A stretch of 64,000 bases of DNA from Pelodera strongyloides (GCA_036852015.1 JAANDG010000589.1:25562-89561); one strand, 5' to 3'. Shown: positions 36,128 through 48,853, numbered from the stretch's first letter. Made by a program: numbers and translations. Notes: generated by a model from the sequence alone, not told the origin.

Positions 36128-37710
36128 ATGCCCTCAAGTGGGTTTGATCGATTTGTGGCCCTTTCGTCCCTGATTTCCCTCGTTCACTGCGCCTACTCTG
36201 CTGCTCAGGTACTTTTTGAAGGTTATTCTTGTTTGGTTGTGTTTGTGCTATTCCCGAGTCGTTGTGTAGTAATGTAGTATGGGACTTTTATTTTTCCTAG
36301 ATGTTATCCCATTCCCGTGCGGTGCAGGGCAGGGTCCGCTAGTTTCGCGCATTTTCTTCAGGTTACACGACCTGCAGCATATTGAGACATTAGACCAGTT
36401 GTCCTTAGCCTTAGGTACACTGCTCTTACTGCTCATGGTCAGTGACAGTGAATTTTCACAAAGAAAACTTTGGTGATGTGTGTTCTTCATTCCCGATGTC
36501 GTTTTCTGTCTGGGAGTTTTTCAACCGGTTTTTCTTTAGCACCGTTTCTACTTGCGCTTGGTCGAGCAACCATTTGAAGGACTGCCACTGGATATTCTGA
36601 TCCAGACACTGGTGTCTCTCGTTGTGCTGATCTGGTCTGCAGGAAACGTCGCCGGAACCTTCCAACCCATTAAATCTCATCTTCAAGTAAGGATCTTTTT
36701 TACGGATTGTTTTCTTGTAGACGCACTCAGTTACGGTAACTTTGTCCGGTATTCACCACACACTTTTCTTGCAAATTACATATGAGGAGATATTGTCCTA
36801 CGGAACTAGAGTGTATATTTAATCGGTGCATATGCATAGCGATAGCGATCTCATAATAAATGTTTATTGGATCAACGAGTCGTAGGAACAAAGAAGAAAG
36901 TTCTTGGGGGGTAAGGGTACCATCATACTAACAAGGGACTGTGTGCATCAATAGATTACATATCAATCTGAACTGATAAACACATGAACACACTCATCAG
37001 ACATGGCATAAACTCGTTGACGCTCTGACCGACGAAACCACCATCCGAATTAGCATACTGCATAAATTTAGACGGTGGTCTTGAGCTCGTAGCCATACCA
37101 CCGTCGGGATTAGAATATTAGGTATGGTGAAAAGCAGAAACGTATCATAAAGAGATACAAGTTTCAGAAACACTACGCATATTTGGATGGTGGTTTTGAG
37201 CTTTTTCCCGACGAGTTTTATGCCCTGTCATCAGGGCTAGGCGCGCGGTAGCCCTTTTTGTTTTTCGTAACTGTGTCATTAGTAGTACCAATAAGGACCA
37301 AGTATTTGATTTGAATAGGTCTTGAAACACCTCCTTTTTTCAGCAACGTGGAAAGCGATGGGACGAAGCGGGAGCTTGTCTCTCATTCGCCTTGTTCGAC
37401 CACAGAGCAAAGGCCCTTTCGCCGGGCTACCACGAGTTGCGCAGACATGCTCAGGTACAGTTTTACCGTAGAAACAATAGTTAATAATGTTGAAAATGAC
37501 CTTGACTGGATATTCTTACATTAGGTTGTAGAACATGTTGTAAAACTGAGCACGTACATTTGTTCCCTTTCGGACATAGTTAGCGACTTAAATTATCTTT
37601 TTTTGTATGATGAACGAGTGTTATATGATTTGGGGTGCGCTTTTTCTGATAACAAGCAACCATTTTCGTTTCAGGAAGATTTTACTGCGGGAACGAGCGA
37701 AGAGCTCTGA
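36128..37710 (+). CDS. emc-5: ER membrane protein complex subunit 5 (EMC5/MMGT)
   Basis: A core subunit of the ER membrane complex, the insertase for tail-anchored and multipass proteins. Four exons close in phase: 36128-36208, 36540-36686, 37344-37454, 37675-37710 (stop TGA), giving 124 residues, close to the family length. Transmembrane segment 1 is in FVALSSLISLVHCAYSAAQ, followed by HRFYLRL. Segment 2 is in LIQTLVSLVVLIWSAGNVAG, followed by the conserved F. The HRxYxRL and PLDILIQTL words follow the MMGT1 pattern. The cytosolic tail FDHRAKALSP matches the family's FNHRGR-like stretch. The stop is only 63 bp before the next ATG on the same strand, which suggests an operon with the NDUFAF6-like gene. 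Confidence 0.9.
36856..36909. repeat. Dispersed repeat, reverse copy of 32479-32530
   Basis: It lies in the second intron of the EMC5 gene and matches the reverse complement of the upstream copy over about 52 bp, including GATCAACGAGTCGTAGGAAC. Confidence 0.7.
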
Positions 37711-37773
37711 GTTCACCCATTTCCACTCTACTCTCACCACGCTCTTATAACCACGCTGGTCTGAGTTCTCCAA

Positions 37774-40700
37774 ATGTTACGTCATCTCTCTTCTACTCTT
37801 CTTCTCCCCCGTCTCCAAACAAGCAACAGTCTACTGAATCCCCCTCGTCTGGGTCTCCGTCTCCTGACTTCTCCCATCTTCCCGGTGCACGTCAACCACG
37901 TCAACCTGCTCCAATATCCCGCCCTCTTACTATTACGTGAGTTTTTTTTTGCAAATTAGTTCGATATTGTTGTAAGTTGGTCATTTTGTGCGAAATTGAG
38001 CGCCCATCCGCCCATGCATTTGGTTCTCTATGCTCTCTTTCGTAGAATTCGAAAAGAAATCACGAAAAAGCTTTATTTGGTTCTTGATTGTCAGTAAACT
38101 GTAGATAGTTTGTCCGCCGAATAGTGTATGGTATTAAATCAGTAAGGGAAGTTTTTTTGTTAATTAATCTCCAAGCGCTCTCCTTGAACACCTGAAATGA
38201 GTACTTTTTTATATGGCCCGTACAATGGCTAGTTCGTGATGTACGCGAAAGTGAGGTGCTTAACATTATTCCTTGGGCTTGTGCTAGCTTTTGTTTGCTT
38301 TTATGAATGTTGTCAATCAGAATTTATTTTCTTTCTCACGTCTCACCTCTTGGCAGGTATTTGTTCTGATAGAATTTCGCGTCGTCATGGCCCATCTGCT
38401 TGAGTGCGGCTTCTGAAATGATTCAATTCCTGTTGTTGTATTGTATGTCTTCTCTTAGTCTTTCATTTATTGCTATAAGTTAGCTACACGACACAGAATT
38501 AATCTTACCGATTTGTGTGGGTGTGGCCTCGTAAGCGGTTTCAGCAATGGTAGCGTCGCTTTCGTCCTGTCGGGCGAGGTACCGCTAAACAAATCGTACG
38601 ACCTAGACCTTATTGTCGTTGTGAGTAATAATGCTTGGCTTTGGCCTACAAGCATTACCCTTTCCAGGGTTGTGGTATTTTATGCCGTGTCCATGTTTGC
38701 GATTCGCACTTGCGAAAATGACAAATGCCTGTCCATGTTCAGGCCATTTTACATGAATGTCAAATGCCTACCGTAACCCATGCGAATGACGCGTTTGACA
38801 TAGACCCGCAACGAAAGTGTATCAGATCCGTACTATTTGAAATAGATCAGTACTACTTTGAAATAGATCCATACTAGATGCAAAATCGCTGCGGGACCTT
38901 GTCATTGACATTGACTCGAACATGGACAGGCATTTGTCATTTTCGCAAGTGCGAATCGCATACTTGGACAGGGCATTACACTATGATTATACCCTACCCT
39001 ACTAGCTCGACTTCTCTTTCCCAGTCTCTCGATGCTTTTTCATACTTTTTTATATTTCACGTAATGTTAGGGTAGTATCGTTTGCGTTTCGGACCAGTTA
39101 TTGTAGGGTTCATGTTTGGTAGCTATAGGAATGAGAAAGTTTCGTACCATTTGCGGTCGACTCTGTGCTCTTCTGTAGAGTGATGTGATGCTGGGTGCCG
39201 GAGTGAGCACTATACTCTTCTCCTCTTCCTTAGGCACTTTTCGCACCTCGATTATTGATGACTCAGCTACCGTGCCACGGCGTTTCTAGAATAGAACTAG
39301 GTTTTGAAACAACATTCCCAACTACGTTGTCTTCGGCGCTATCTTTTACTCATCTGTCTTTCTATTAAAGACTGAAGCTGAACTGGTATCAATGCTATGC
39401 TATCACGTATTTCGTTCTAGTATGAGGTGTTTTTTTTTGGGATGTTATGACGCTTGAATGGAATTGATAGTTTGAAGTTTGATATTGCAATTGCGCTTAA
39501 CATTTACCTGTGCTTGTTCCTGTGATGGTCTGTGAAGGGAGAGATAGAGAATGGCTGCCATAGTTATGATAAACATGAGGGCCACTTCATGGTATATGGA
39601 GAGAGTGGGCTCGATCACTTCACTACCACTGTTTACTTCCTACGAATAAATCAAGGTAATAAGTAGTAGTCTACTATTTCGATACACTTTCGCTGCAGGA
39701 CCATGTCAAACGTGCGATCCGCATGGGTTACGGTAGGCGGTTGACTTGCATGTAAAATGACTTGAACATGGACAGCGGTTTATCATTTTCGCAAGTGCGA
39801 ATCGCAAACATGGAAACCCCATTACGAATGAAGAATGAATAGATAACGTACCGACATCACTGGGGGCGCTGTGGAAAAATGATCAATCAAACAATAAATT
39901 TGAATTTTCAATTTGATTACGAGATTGGGCTCGGTTGTATACGTTTCAAAGCTCCTATCTATCGTGAACATTTTGTGAGATGTTAATTACCAGTTTCTTT
40001 TCAGTATTTCGTTGGAAATAATTTTCTGTCAATTTTGTTTTAGTTTAGTTATTCTGGTAGATACAGACGCGGGGAATCTAACAAAAATAATAACTTTTTT
40101 GGTTTCTGATGTGGACCTCACCCTTTAATACCTAGTTCGAACTTGTTCGTATTTTCTTTTGGGGAAATACAATGGAAATCAGTCAGTGGATTTGAATAAA
40201 CAAACCACTGTATCGGTTTACTTCGTCTAATCAATCATTTCGTTCTTTGCTTAGTGTTGAACAAGCACAAAGCGCCTTCAAACACTGTGTGGATTTGGTG
40301 AAAAAGCATGATGTTGACAACTACGTTGCGGCACTTCTTTTGCCCTCCGATGTTCGGCCTCATGTATTTGCGGTTTGTTCATTTTAGTTATTCTTATTAT
40401 CTTTATAAAAAAGTCTCTTTTACAATCAGTTTCCCATGGAACTATGACAGTACAATCGTATGCTTACTTTATTGACGTGATAAACCATGTGAATGATGTG
40501 AACTGTGAAAACACAGGACAAAGGACACGTTATTGACATATATGGTGTTCCTGTGCATGGTCTAATCAACATCCGAACGTCTGAAGTCTGAAACACATTC
40601 GCACATTATGTTTCATCGGTTTGATGCTCTTTTCAGCTCCTCGCATTCAACGTTGAAATTTCATTGATCCGCGATAAAGTAACTGCAGATAATAAGGTTG

Positions 40701-42933
40701 GTGATCTTCCATCGCTGGTTCGCTGTTCATTGATTTTGATTCAGCATTTTTGTGTTTTTGTCAGAGTTCATTAATTTTCCATTATATGAGAAAGATTTTA
40801 GTGTAATTTTAAACATTATGTCAGGGCACAACCGGTATCTATCGTCTCCAGTTTTGGAAGGATACTTTACGTGCAATTTATGGAGCAGAAAATAACCCCG
40901 TTCCCAGGTTTGCTACATTTTTTATTCGATCATGTTTGTTTATGGTGTTGATTAATTATTTCGCGCTACGTTTGTTCCTTTGTGCATTGCTAGGAATTTA
41001 GAGAATAGAGTTCAGGTTTCCACTGATACATGTACCGGAGAGTATGTATATGTGTATTGATCATTCACCACAACGACATTCTATGAATATATGATAACCT
41101 TAGACTCTTAGACAGCCCGTTGCCGTTGCATTGTGCACCTTTGCCCCTTCTGCGCATCTCTCCCTTCTCGAAAGTTTGGTGTCCGCCCGTCAGGAAACTA
41201 TTGGCGACAGGCAATTTGGGTCCACCAAACAGGTAGGCAGTTTTTTTGTTTGCGAAATTCGATAACAATCACTTAATCACGAAGTTTGCTATCATTTCAT
41301 TTATGATATGTATCTACCGCATACTGAGGCCGTATTCACCACTCAAGGGTAAACATTTCTCTAGAGACAAAACTTTTGGAACGCATTTTTCGGGAAGGAG
41401 AGTGAGTGGTGAATGCAAATTTTGTGACATAATCTCGCTTTCTAGGTAAATTTTCTCCGAGAGACAGTTTTCTCCAGGGGTAAACGGAGTGGTGAATACG
41501 GCCTCTGACTCATACCACCGCATTTGACAAAAAGGCCCTATTTGAATTCGAAAATGCGTCTTTTAGCATGTAACTACTGTAACTTTGGTAGCGCAGCCAT
41601 TTGTTTCTTTATCGGAGTTCTGATAATTTGATGATTGCTGTCTATTTATTGTTTGTCTGTTTCTGTGTGTGGTGAAACATGGTGAACTTGCACCTGCAAT
41701 TTGCCTATTTGTTGCAGATCGAGGTGCACAGTGCTGCCACCTGGGGAGCCCTTCTGCAACTTATAGCAAGAGGTCTCCTTGGTCCCGACTCCCTCATCCA
41801 ACTTCAACAGAACGATGTAAAGATGATCAATCATGTGGCCATTGCATATGGCATTGCCAATATGATCAGGTGCGTATATTCCTTTGTGTTGCTTACTCTT
41901 TCTAAGTTTGACGTATAGATTCACGATTTTCCGGCGGGGAGGTTTGGTTAAATGTTGTTAGTTTAGAAATTTCTCATTTCGCCCGTTAGGGTTATGACTG
42001 GCTGGGCTGGCACAAAGTCAAAAGTATTAGAACATTGGGCAATTGCTCGTGAGTATAAGTTGTCACGTAATAGTTCCTCGTACGTCATAAGTATAAAGTC
42101 TAAGTAGTCACGTCACAGTTCCCGTTTAGATCGTCGTTGCCTCTCCTCTCACGTGGTATTATCCTCTTACCGTCTGACCTATTCACCCTCTATTCTCTCT
42201 CGCCGGACAAAGTCTACAATCAAAAACAGAAGGAAGAAGTGAAGCCATTGATTAGGGATCTGGCGAAGGTAAGGAACTGTCGCATCCTTTCTGTATCCGG
42301 ATAAACCTTGACTGTGTACGGGCAAAAGTTACAGGTAAATTAGTTTGTGCAGAAAAAGCTGGTTTCGCGAACATTTTTCAAGGTGTTCTAGCTCTCAGTT
42401 ATCTTTTCTTAGTGCTTTCTGGGTCCTTTCTTTTTTTCAAACCCGTTTCCTTTTTAGTTGTCGAGTACGCATTTGGTGGCGGCACGCTCTTTGAAAACAC
42501 AAGTTGCACCAGAGGTTGGTTATTTTTTTTAACTTTATCTTTTTTTTGAATAGGCGTGCTTTTTGTATGTAGTTACTATTTCCTCATTATCATTATCGTA
42601 TCTCATGTATCACTATTCGCTTGTGGGCCTAGTTTGCAATTAGAGTGGGGAAAATTGGTGAATCGGTTAGTCGCGATAGGTGTTTTCATCGAATGAATAA
42701 CTGAAGTATCGGATTTATTTTCAAAATTGAATTCTAATTTGGCTGTTGTATTATCACGGCTAATGACTACCTTTCAGTGTATCACAGCTGTTCGATCTGC
42801 TGCATGTTCGACGGATCATATCCTGAAGGTTGTTTCTAGTGTTCAATATGATATGTTTAATACTAAACTGCAACAGAAGGATCCTCTTCACCCTGCCAGG
42901 TTACTGTATCGACGAGTATTGGGCACTTTTTAG
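37774..42933 (+). CDS. NDUFAF6-like protein (squalene/phytoene synthase fold, complex I assembly)
   Basis: Homologue of NDUFAF6, a mitochondrial member of the trans-isoprenyl diphosphate synthase family needed for complex I assembly. Core exons close in phase: 40255-40372, 40637-40696, 40825-40907, 41112-41232, 41718-41869, 42130-42268, 42458-42514, 42778-42933 (stop TAG). Readable blocks: CVDLVKKHDVDNYVAALLLP, LLAFNVEISLIRDKV, GIYRLQFWKDTLRAIYG, QPVAVALCTFAP, AYGIANMIRS, IILLPSDLFTLYSLS, HPARLLYRRVLG. The proposed first exon (37774 to about 37936) encodes MLRHLSSTLLLPRLQT, Arg/Leu/Ser-rich without acids, a typical mitochondrial presequence. Its frame ends in phase 1, while the next exon needs phase 2, so an exon in the 2.3-kb intron is probably missing. 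The aspartate-rich catalytic motifs of true synthases are not evident, as expected for this branch. Confidence 0.85.
38682..38975. mobile_element. Inverted-repeat element in NDUFAF6 intron 1
   Basis: The left arm contains TCCATGTTTGCGATTCGCAC, TTGCGAAAATGACAAATGCC and TGTCCATGTTC. The right arm at about 38920-38972 is the complement. A second, partial copy with the centre (CATGGGTTACGGTAGGC, inverted) and right arm lies at about 39710-39830. No coding content; the ends near TGCCGTGTCC/GGACAGGGCA are approximate. Confidence 0.7.
39710..39830. mobile_element. Partial copy of the 38682 element
   Basis: Shares GATCCGCATGGGTTACGGTA-type centre and the arm CATTTTCGCAAGTGCGAATC with the upstream element, but lacks one arm, so it is a decayed or deleted copy. 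Confidence 0.65.
41326..41505. mobile_element. MITE with GAGGCCGTATTCACC ends
   Basis: A 180-bp element in an intron of the NDUFAF6-like gene. It begins GAGGCCGTATTCACCACTC and ends GAGTGGTGAATACGGCCTC after correcting one base, with further inner pairing (GGGTAAAC, TTTCTCTAGAGA / TCTCCGAGAGA). Terminally identical to the element at 2165-2307 over 15 bp. Confidence 0.75.
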
Positions 42934-44744
42934 ATTTGTTGTGTTTTAGAAATGTAATTTGGTCTATTATTTTACTACTTGTTCCGTAAACTAGGGTTAG
43001 GGACTTAGGTTAGGAGTGTTTGAATGAGCTTATGGGAAGACTGGGAAGGTTTTGGTGGTAATTATGTGAGTGAATGGTAGGGTTCCCCTCTATTCTCTGC
43101 TGTCTATAGTTCCATAGTGTCTATGTTATGCATAGTGATGGTAGGAGTTTCACATTGTTCCTTTTGAGTTTTGCTCATAACTTTTTATTTTTCGTGTTTT
43201 CCTTATTGGTCTTATTATTAGAGTTTGATTTTTTGGTTTACTTGTTTGTTATACCTTAAATGGTATTAGATTTCAGCTGACAACTTTTCTTCTTCTAGCT
43301 TTAGGGATTTTATTGTGTTTTTTAACTAATGTATTCTGTATCTGATTAGGCCAGGTGTCGTTGATTTCCTTGTATTGTTATTATATATCTTATAAATATT
43401 TGTAAATGTAAAGCGGCTTTGTTGCTTATTTATAATACCAATAAAGAATAATTATGTCGATCTATATTGCACGATGTGTATTGGAACATTCCCCGATCAC
43501 AAAAATGGGTTTTTGTTCTTGAAAGAAATGAGCAAAAGAATGAATTTTTTTGCCTGACCATAAGAATGGGAAGGTAGGAAATAAAGGGGAAGCTGAGTAC
43601 ACGTTTCTGTATGTACAGAGTAAGGGTAATGGTGTAGGCAAAGGCAAGAACTCTTGATTGTACTTTATTGAGATCCACCACCCGCATCACTGTTGACGTT
43701 GACCATTTGATCGAACGCGGCGAAAAGGGGTTTGCGAGTTCGCTAAGTATCCTCTCGGGACAACCTCGCGCTGATTGGGCGAATTCGCATCTCACTTCAT
43801 CATGTTTCCTCGCGCGTCAGTTCCGCACCACGTCCTCGTCACAAACAACCCGAGTTTTATCAGAGGACAAACTTTGGCAGGTGCGCGGTCTACAAAAGAG
43901 GGTGGGCCCAGGTGTGGCGGCCCATCCATTTCGGGCCAGGTGTAGGCGGCGCACCGGCACACGGCGGGTCTGATGTAGACGTGAGTATGACGTTCTTCAG
44001 CTTTTGTGTGCATTTTTGTTCGCCTATACCTGGCCTACATCAAGCGCATCAGCGGCCCTCTTTTTTGTGTCCCTCGAGTCACTTTCCCCCTTATGAGCGA
44101 AAAAATGACTAGGTGTGGTCGGCCCACCTTTTTCGAGCCAAGTGTAAGCCGCGTACTGATAGTTTCCTCAGTGAACGTGAAAATTGGGTAACTGAGACAA
44201 AGCGAAACTTCGCGCCAAAAAGGCTCGCCACAGCGCTGGGGACCCCTAATTCGTAAGTTGCACGGAGGTGCGCCATGAGTGTGCGAAATGGGTACACGTA
44301 TAGCTAGCGCCACACCAAACCGGAACTGTCAACATTTTCCGCTCGTGCGCTGCGCCGCTATGGCAGGCTCCTTTTTTTGGCTGCGACTGATATGAGTTTC
44401 ATCAGTGCACATTATTTCCCCTACAGAAACGAAACACTCTTCGTGCACATAAAGGAATGTTTAGTATTCCGTAAAACATTTTAATGTTTATTGTTGGTCG
44501 GTGAATCAGAAGGATGTATAAAAGCAGTTGAGGGAGAATACACACATATTGTTGTATAGGGGGAGAGGACGTTTTTGACGGACACAAACAGCAGAGCAAA
44601 CATTAGAGAAAGCGAGCGGCCGGATCCAGATCCCACAGAAATGTTAGGGGAACTCGGCTCCGTTTTATATTAGGGGATACAGACCCGATTTACTGTACTT
44701 GTGCATTTTTGGATGTTGATGTTTGCTGTCAGAAGTTCACTTTC

Positions 44745-45213
44745 CAGAATAACTATAGACCAACTTGCTCGCCTTCTTTCACATTCTCAACTACCTTTAC
44801 AGGGAGTTGAGTAGTTTTCTAAGACTTGTCAATATTGTTATCATGATTGGTATAGATCCTACATTTACCGTCACCGGTACAGATACGATACAGTTGCAAA
44901 CCATGGATATTCCCTTGTCCTTGTCAGATGACTTCATACTGTACCTGTTCCATGACATAATGGTAATTAACTATGCATATATATATACCACCAATGCGAT
45001 CTCCTCCTATACCCGCTCTATATGGTCGAGTCTCAGTGTGTTATTTGTGTAGTGAATGGATTGGTGGTCCCGTCTCGTTCGGCAAACAGTTCGGTCCTTC
45101 GCTGGTCCAGCACAGCAACTGCACACGACTACCCCATATTTAGACTACTCGAACCCACCCCCGTCATTGAATTCAGGCTCCCCTGAATGCATAGACATAG
45201 ATAGCCACGAATA
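44745..45213 (+). other. Possible gene fragment (weak)
   Basis: Three coding-like pieces: about 44735-44800 (IDQLARLLSHSQLPLQG) after a TTTCCAG acceptor; 44929-44962 (FILYLFHDIM) between TTGTCAG and GTAATT; and 45055-45213 (ATG; MDWWSRLVRQTVRSF... ending ECIDIDSHE-stop). Their phases do not join, and I do not recognise a family. The last piece has a composition (Pro/Ser/Thr, acidic tail) unlike the surrounding AT-rich DNA. Confidence 0.25.
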
Positions 45214-46360
45214 GGTCATGATCTCGACCCGAGAGACATGTGAACCTGTGCGATTACTGTGTATTTTCAATGTTTTAATAGAATACCACCACACTTTGAT
45301 GTATATTTCATTGTGCTACCGCGAACTACTCAAATTTTGTTAGATTGACCGTGCAATGCAATATATGTCGCGTTAGCATGATAATAATTTTTCTCTGCAG
45401 AACACTCCCATATCTCTTTTTATCTATACCTATACCTTATTCAGCCATTTCATAATTTTTTCTCCATTCACGTGTAGATAGGCAAGAATATGAAGATGAT
45501 TGGTTAAAAATAAGAATATTGTTTATATGTTTATGTTTATGTTTATAATAAGAATAATGTATTATTTATATTTTGTCAACTCCTTCTCTTGCCCATTTCC
45601 ATGTGTTAGTCGCTCTGTTCTGTCATGTCCCGGATGTTGTTCCCTTTGCATTCCGACATACAAAATTGAGTGTTCGGAGAATATATTTACGCACAAAGCA
45701 TGTGCCTGCTTGTCAATTAGCAGCCAAGTCAGTTTCCAACCAATTCTGTTTTGTTTTCCATTTCGTATTGTTGTTATACCTAAATGTATTTCGTTTTTTA
45801 TAACTATACGATTAAATAAAGGACTAGCCACTCACTATCCACCTAGCGCAATTTTTCTAGTTTTCTCCATTTTTTACACTAATAAATCTAGTAATAAGTG
45901 TTTTCAGATTATTTCAGAATGAATTATTCTCTGCACTTTTTGTTTCTTTGTTTTCCTGTGACTTGTGAATGTGTTTATGTATTCTCACCAAACTTCTGGA
46001 AAAACAATATCTTATTTTTTCTTGGATTAACAATATCGAATTTCAAAGTGTTGTGGCAGTGGTTTATTTCATTTTCTTAAAATATTTTCATTTTGGAAAT
46101 TGCGTGGTAGTGGGAACACATGTGATATGTAAGCCACTTTCAAAAACTTCATTTGGCCTTTTGAATACTTATTATTGCATGTTAGAAGTTAGCTGCAAGT
46201 CAGAAATTGCACTACTGTAAATTAAAGAATTTATGCCAGCGTACTGTAATATACTGTCTTTGTGTATATATTAGCATGCAAACATTCGTATTACAACTTC
46301 TAAACTCTGTTTGTGTTTGGCTTACAAACTTGTGCGTGACGCATGTTTTTCATATATGTA

Positions 46361-46596
46361 CCAGACGGCTCACGCCGCCTGAGGCGACTTACATGGAAAT
46401 ATGGTTGGTTTAGCATGGGCATACGTATATACAAATCTTCAAACGTATCATAAGAAATTCACATAATAGGAAACAATTGCATATGCATACTTCTATAGTT
46501 GCGACACTCTTTTTTATACCCGAACATGAAAATTTGCATTTCGTAACGCACATCGGTATGCAAATTAGGCTACAGTTACTCTTTTATATAATAAGA
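46361..46596 (-). mobile_element. Non-autonomous Helitron (copy B, 236 bp)
   Basis: On the minus strand it starts TCTTATTATATAAAAG (preceded by A) and ends GCCTCAGGCGGCGTGAGCCG-TCTGG (followed by T). It shares both termini and the subterminal GATGTGCGTTACG with copy A at 3967-5627. It is far shorter because the internal tandem repeat is absent. Confidence 0.85.
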
Positions 46597-48750
46597 TATT
46601 TGGCCCACAAATCTCTAGGACTAATCTAATAATTCAAGTATGCTAATCCAAATCTAATCCGATGGAACGGGTGTTTGTCAGTCTTACCATTAGGATGTAT
46701 CCCTCTACACAACAAGTGTTTACCGTTCTTCTGATTTCAGAATCAAATTTCAACTTTCCAAAACTCTTTTCTATCCCGAGTAGACGTTTTTGCCCCTTGA
46801 ATTGTTCCCACAATTAGACGACTACTGAAAACGTCCGGTTTTTTTTCGAGATATAACTTTACAAATCGTATCTGTGTCATTTTTGTACATACGAATCTGA
46901 TTTTGCAATTCTTGAAAATTACCAAAAAAAGGTTTTTTTTTTCAACAAAAACCTGCTTATTTATTCCTTTAGACCTTTCCAACTAGCAAGACTGCAACTC
47001 GATGGTTATAAATTCTGGTTTTAAAACTAGAAAATAATTTTGCACTCTTGTATATCCTTGTTTGGCTGTAAACTGTGTCAATTCACAAAACCTAATCATG
47101 CAATAAAGTTCTGCCCTAAAACCTCTTCTTTCCTTTGCTGTATCAATCGTATTTTCTGTATATTTCCCCATCATAACGCGCACGTAATATATTTGTTTAC
47201 CTATTCTCCGCTCACTTTTTATTGTTTGTTGTTGTTTCTGAATTCTTTTATATGTCTATTTTCCACGCAGTTGAGCCGCTTTGACGAGGTGTCGTAAAAA
47301 AGATTTTCCGTGAAATTTTCTTGTTTAATAGTTTGTTTTTCCTATAGAAAAATGGCAACATCATCAGGGTATTATCGTTTTATTATTCTCTTTTATACCG
47401 TAAATTTTGACGTCACAATGTAGGCGGGACAGCAAGTGACCCCTAAATATTGAGGCACGTTTGCATTTTCTGACAATTTTGTGGCAGTTTCTTCCGAAAA
47501 GTTTCCCTTTTGTGAGTTTTCAACAGAATATCGGGTTACCCCGAAAAGTAAGGAACGCAACTGGTAACTTGCCATATTATAAAGAGACCAGGTGCTCTAA
47601 AACATTTAGGTCTAAAAATAGAGGCTCTATTTAGTTGTCCTATCCATGAGTATAAAAAGAAGCAACATCTTGCTGACAATTAGTTCTAAAGCAGACCAAC
47701 ATCAAGGCAGCTTGGGTTGAACTTCCAACGTGAAACTTCGCGCCATCGCCGCGCAACATTTTTGCGCCATAGGCGCGCCGCGCAGCCGCGGAGTTTCCCC
47801 AGTGTTCGACTCTGGTTTAGGTTTAATTTAGTTTGCCCGTGCCCCTCGCGTATCTTTCTCTCAATTTCTCTCAACTTATGTGTACCGTAAGATATACTCT
47901 GTTTAAGACCCTTACCCTCTACTCTTCGGCTTATATGGAATCTGAGATATCTATTTATGTATCATAGTTGTTTATTGTTGTCTCTATGCATCTCCTATTA
48001 TTTTTTTTGAGCGAGCGACCTCTTTTTTTTGTCTTCATTGTTTTCAGATTTAGTGTCTCAGCTGTTCTGTGCCCCTATTTTGACAACAAATGCAAAATTC
48101 ACCAAAAACATTCAATTCAAGACGTTGACATAGTTTTAGTCAGCTGGCACCCATATTCATATGAGAATTGAGATTGCAATTAGGAGATAATTAAGTTTTG
48201 GGTGTCAGAACAGGACCACGAAAAAGTCGATTAAATTATTCAAATAGCAAGTAACAAGCATTCCATAAGAACTTCGCTTACTCTCATCTCGGTAATTACA
48301 TGCCGTATTACGGTATTAATATTACGTTTACTAACAGTGATTTACGTTGTCAAACTAAATTTCTCGTGTAAGTTTCTTAATTTTGGTGGTTTTGGCATTG
48401 TTTTGGGATCAAAAGGAAAGAAGTAAAACATAGAATAAAGTGCAAATTGCCAACTTACATTGTTGTTGAGTTAGTTTTTTGCGTGTTTAGTTTTGAAAAC
48501 AATGATTTGCTTGAAAATGCTTTAAAACAGCGGTGGTTGACAACAAAAAACAATTTAAATGCTCGGAGTTGTTTTGTTTCCTTCTTTGAAATACATAGAC
48601 GTCCGGGGTTGAATTCTAACGTCTTAAAACAACACGACAATCTAAATGTGAACTATAATGTGCGCGATTGATGGCAGTAAGACATTTCACAGTATGAATT
48701 CATGTTGTTTTTCATTTGCTTTTTCTTCTAATCTCCGGTTGCAACTTTAA

Positions 48751-48853
48751 AGCGGTATGGCACCGGATTTTGACTCGTATGATGGCGTTTCCGACACAAA
48801 ATGGAACGCGTTTGCACGCTGAGATTTGCGACTTCATATAAAACGTTACCGCT
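48751..48853. mobile_element. Small TTAA-flanked element
   Basis: Inverted ends AGCGGTA and TACCGCT, with TTAA at 48747-48750 and 48854-48857. 103 bp, GC-richer than its flanks. The AGCG start recalls the AGCGAAATGCTAGCC family, but the interior differs. Confidence 0.6.

Noticed and set aside
45500..45922. 140-codon plus-strand open frame
   Set aside because: AT-rich, starts in a TTATGTTTATG repeat, no acceptor/donor chain and no recognisable domain.
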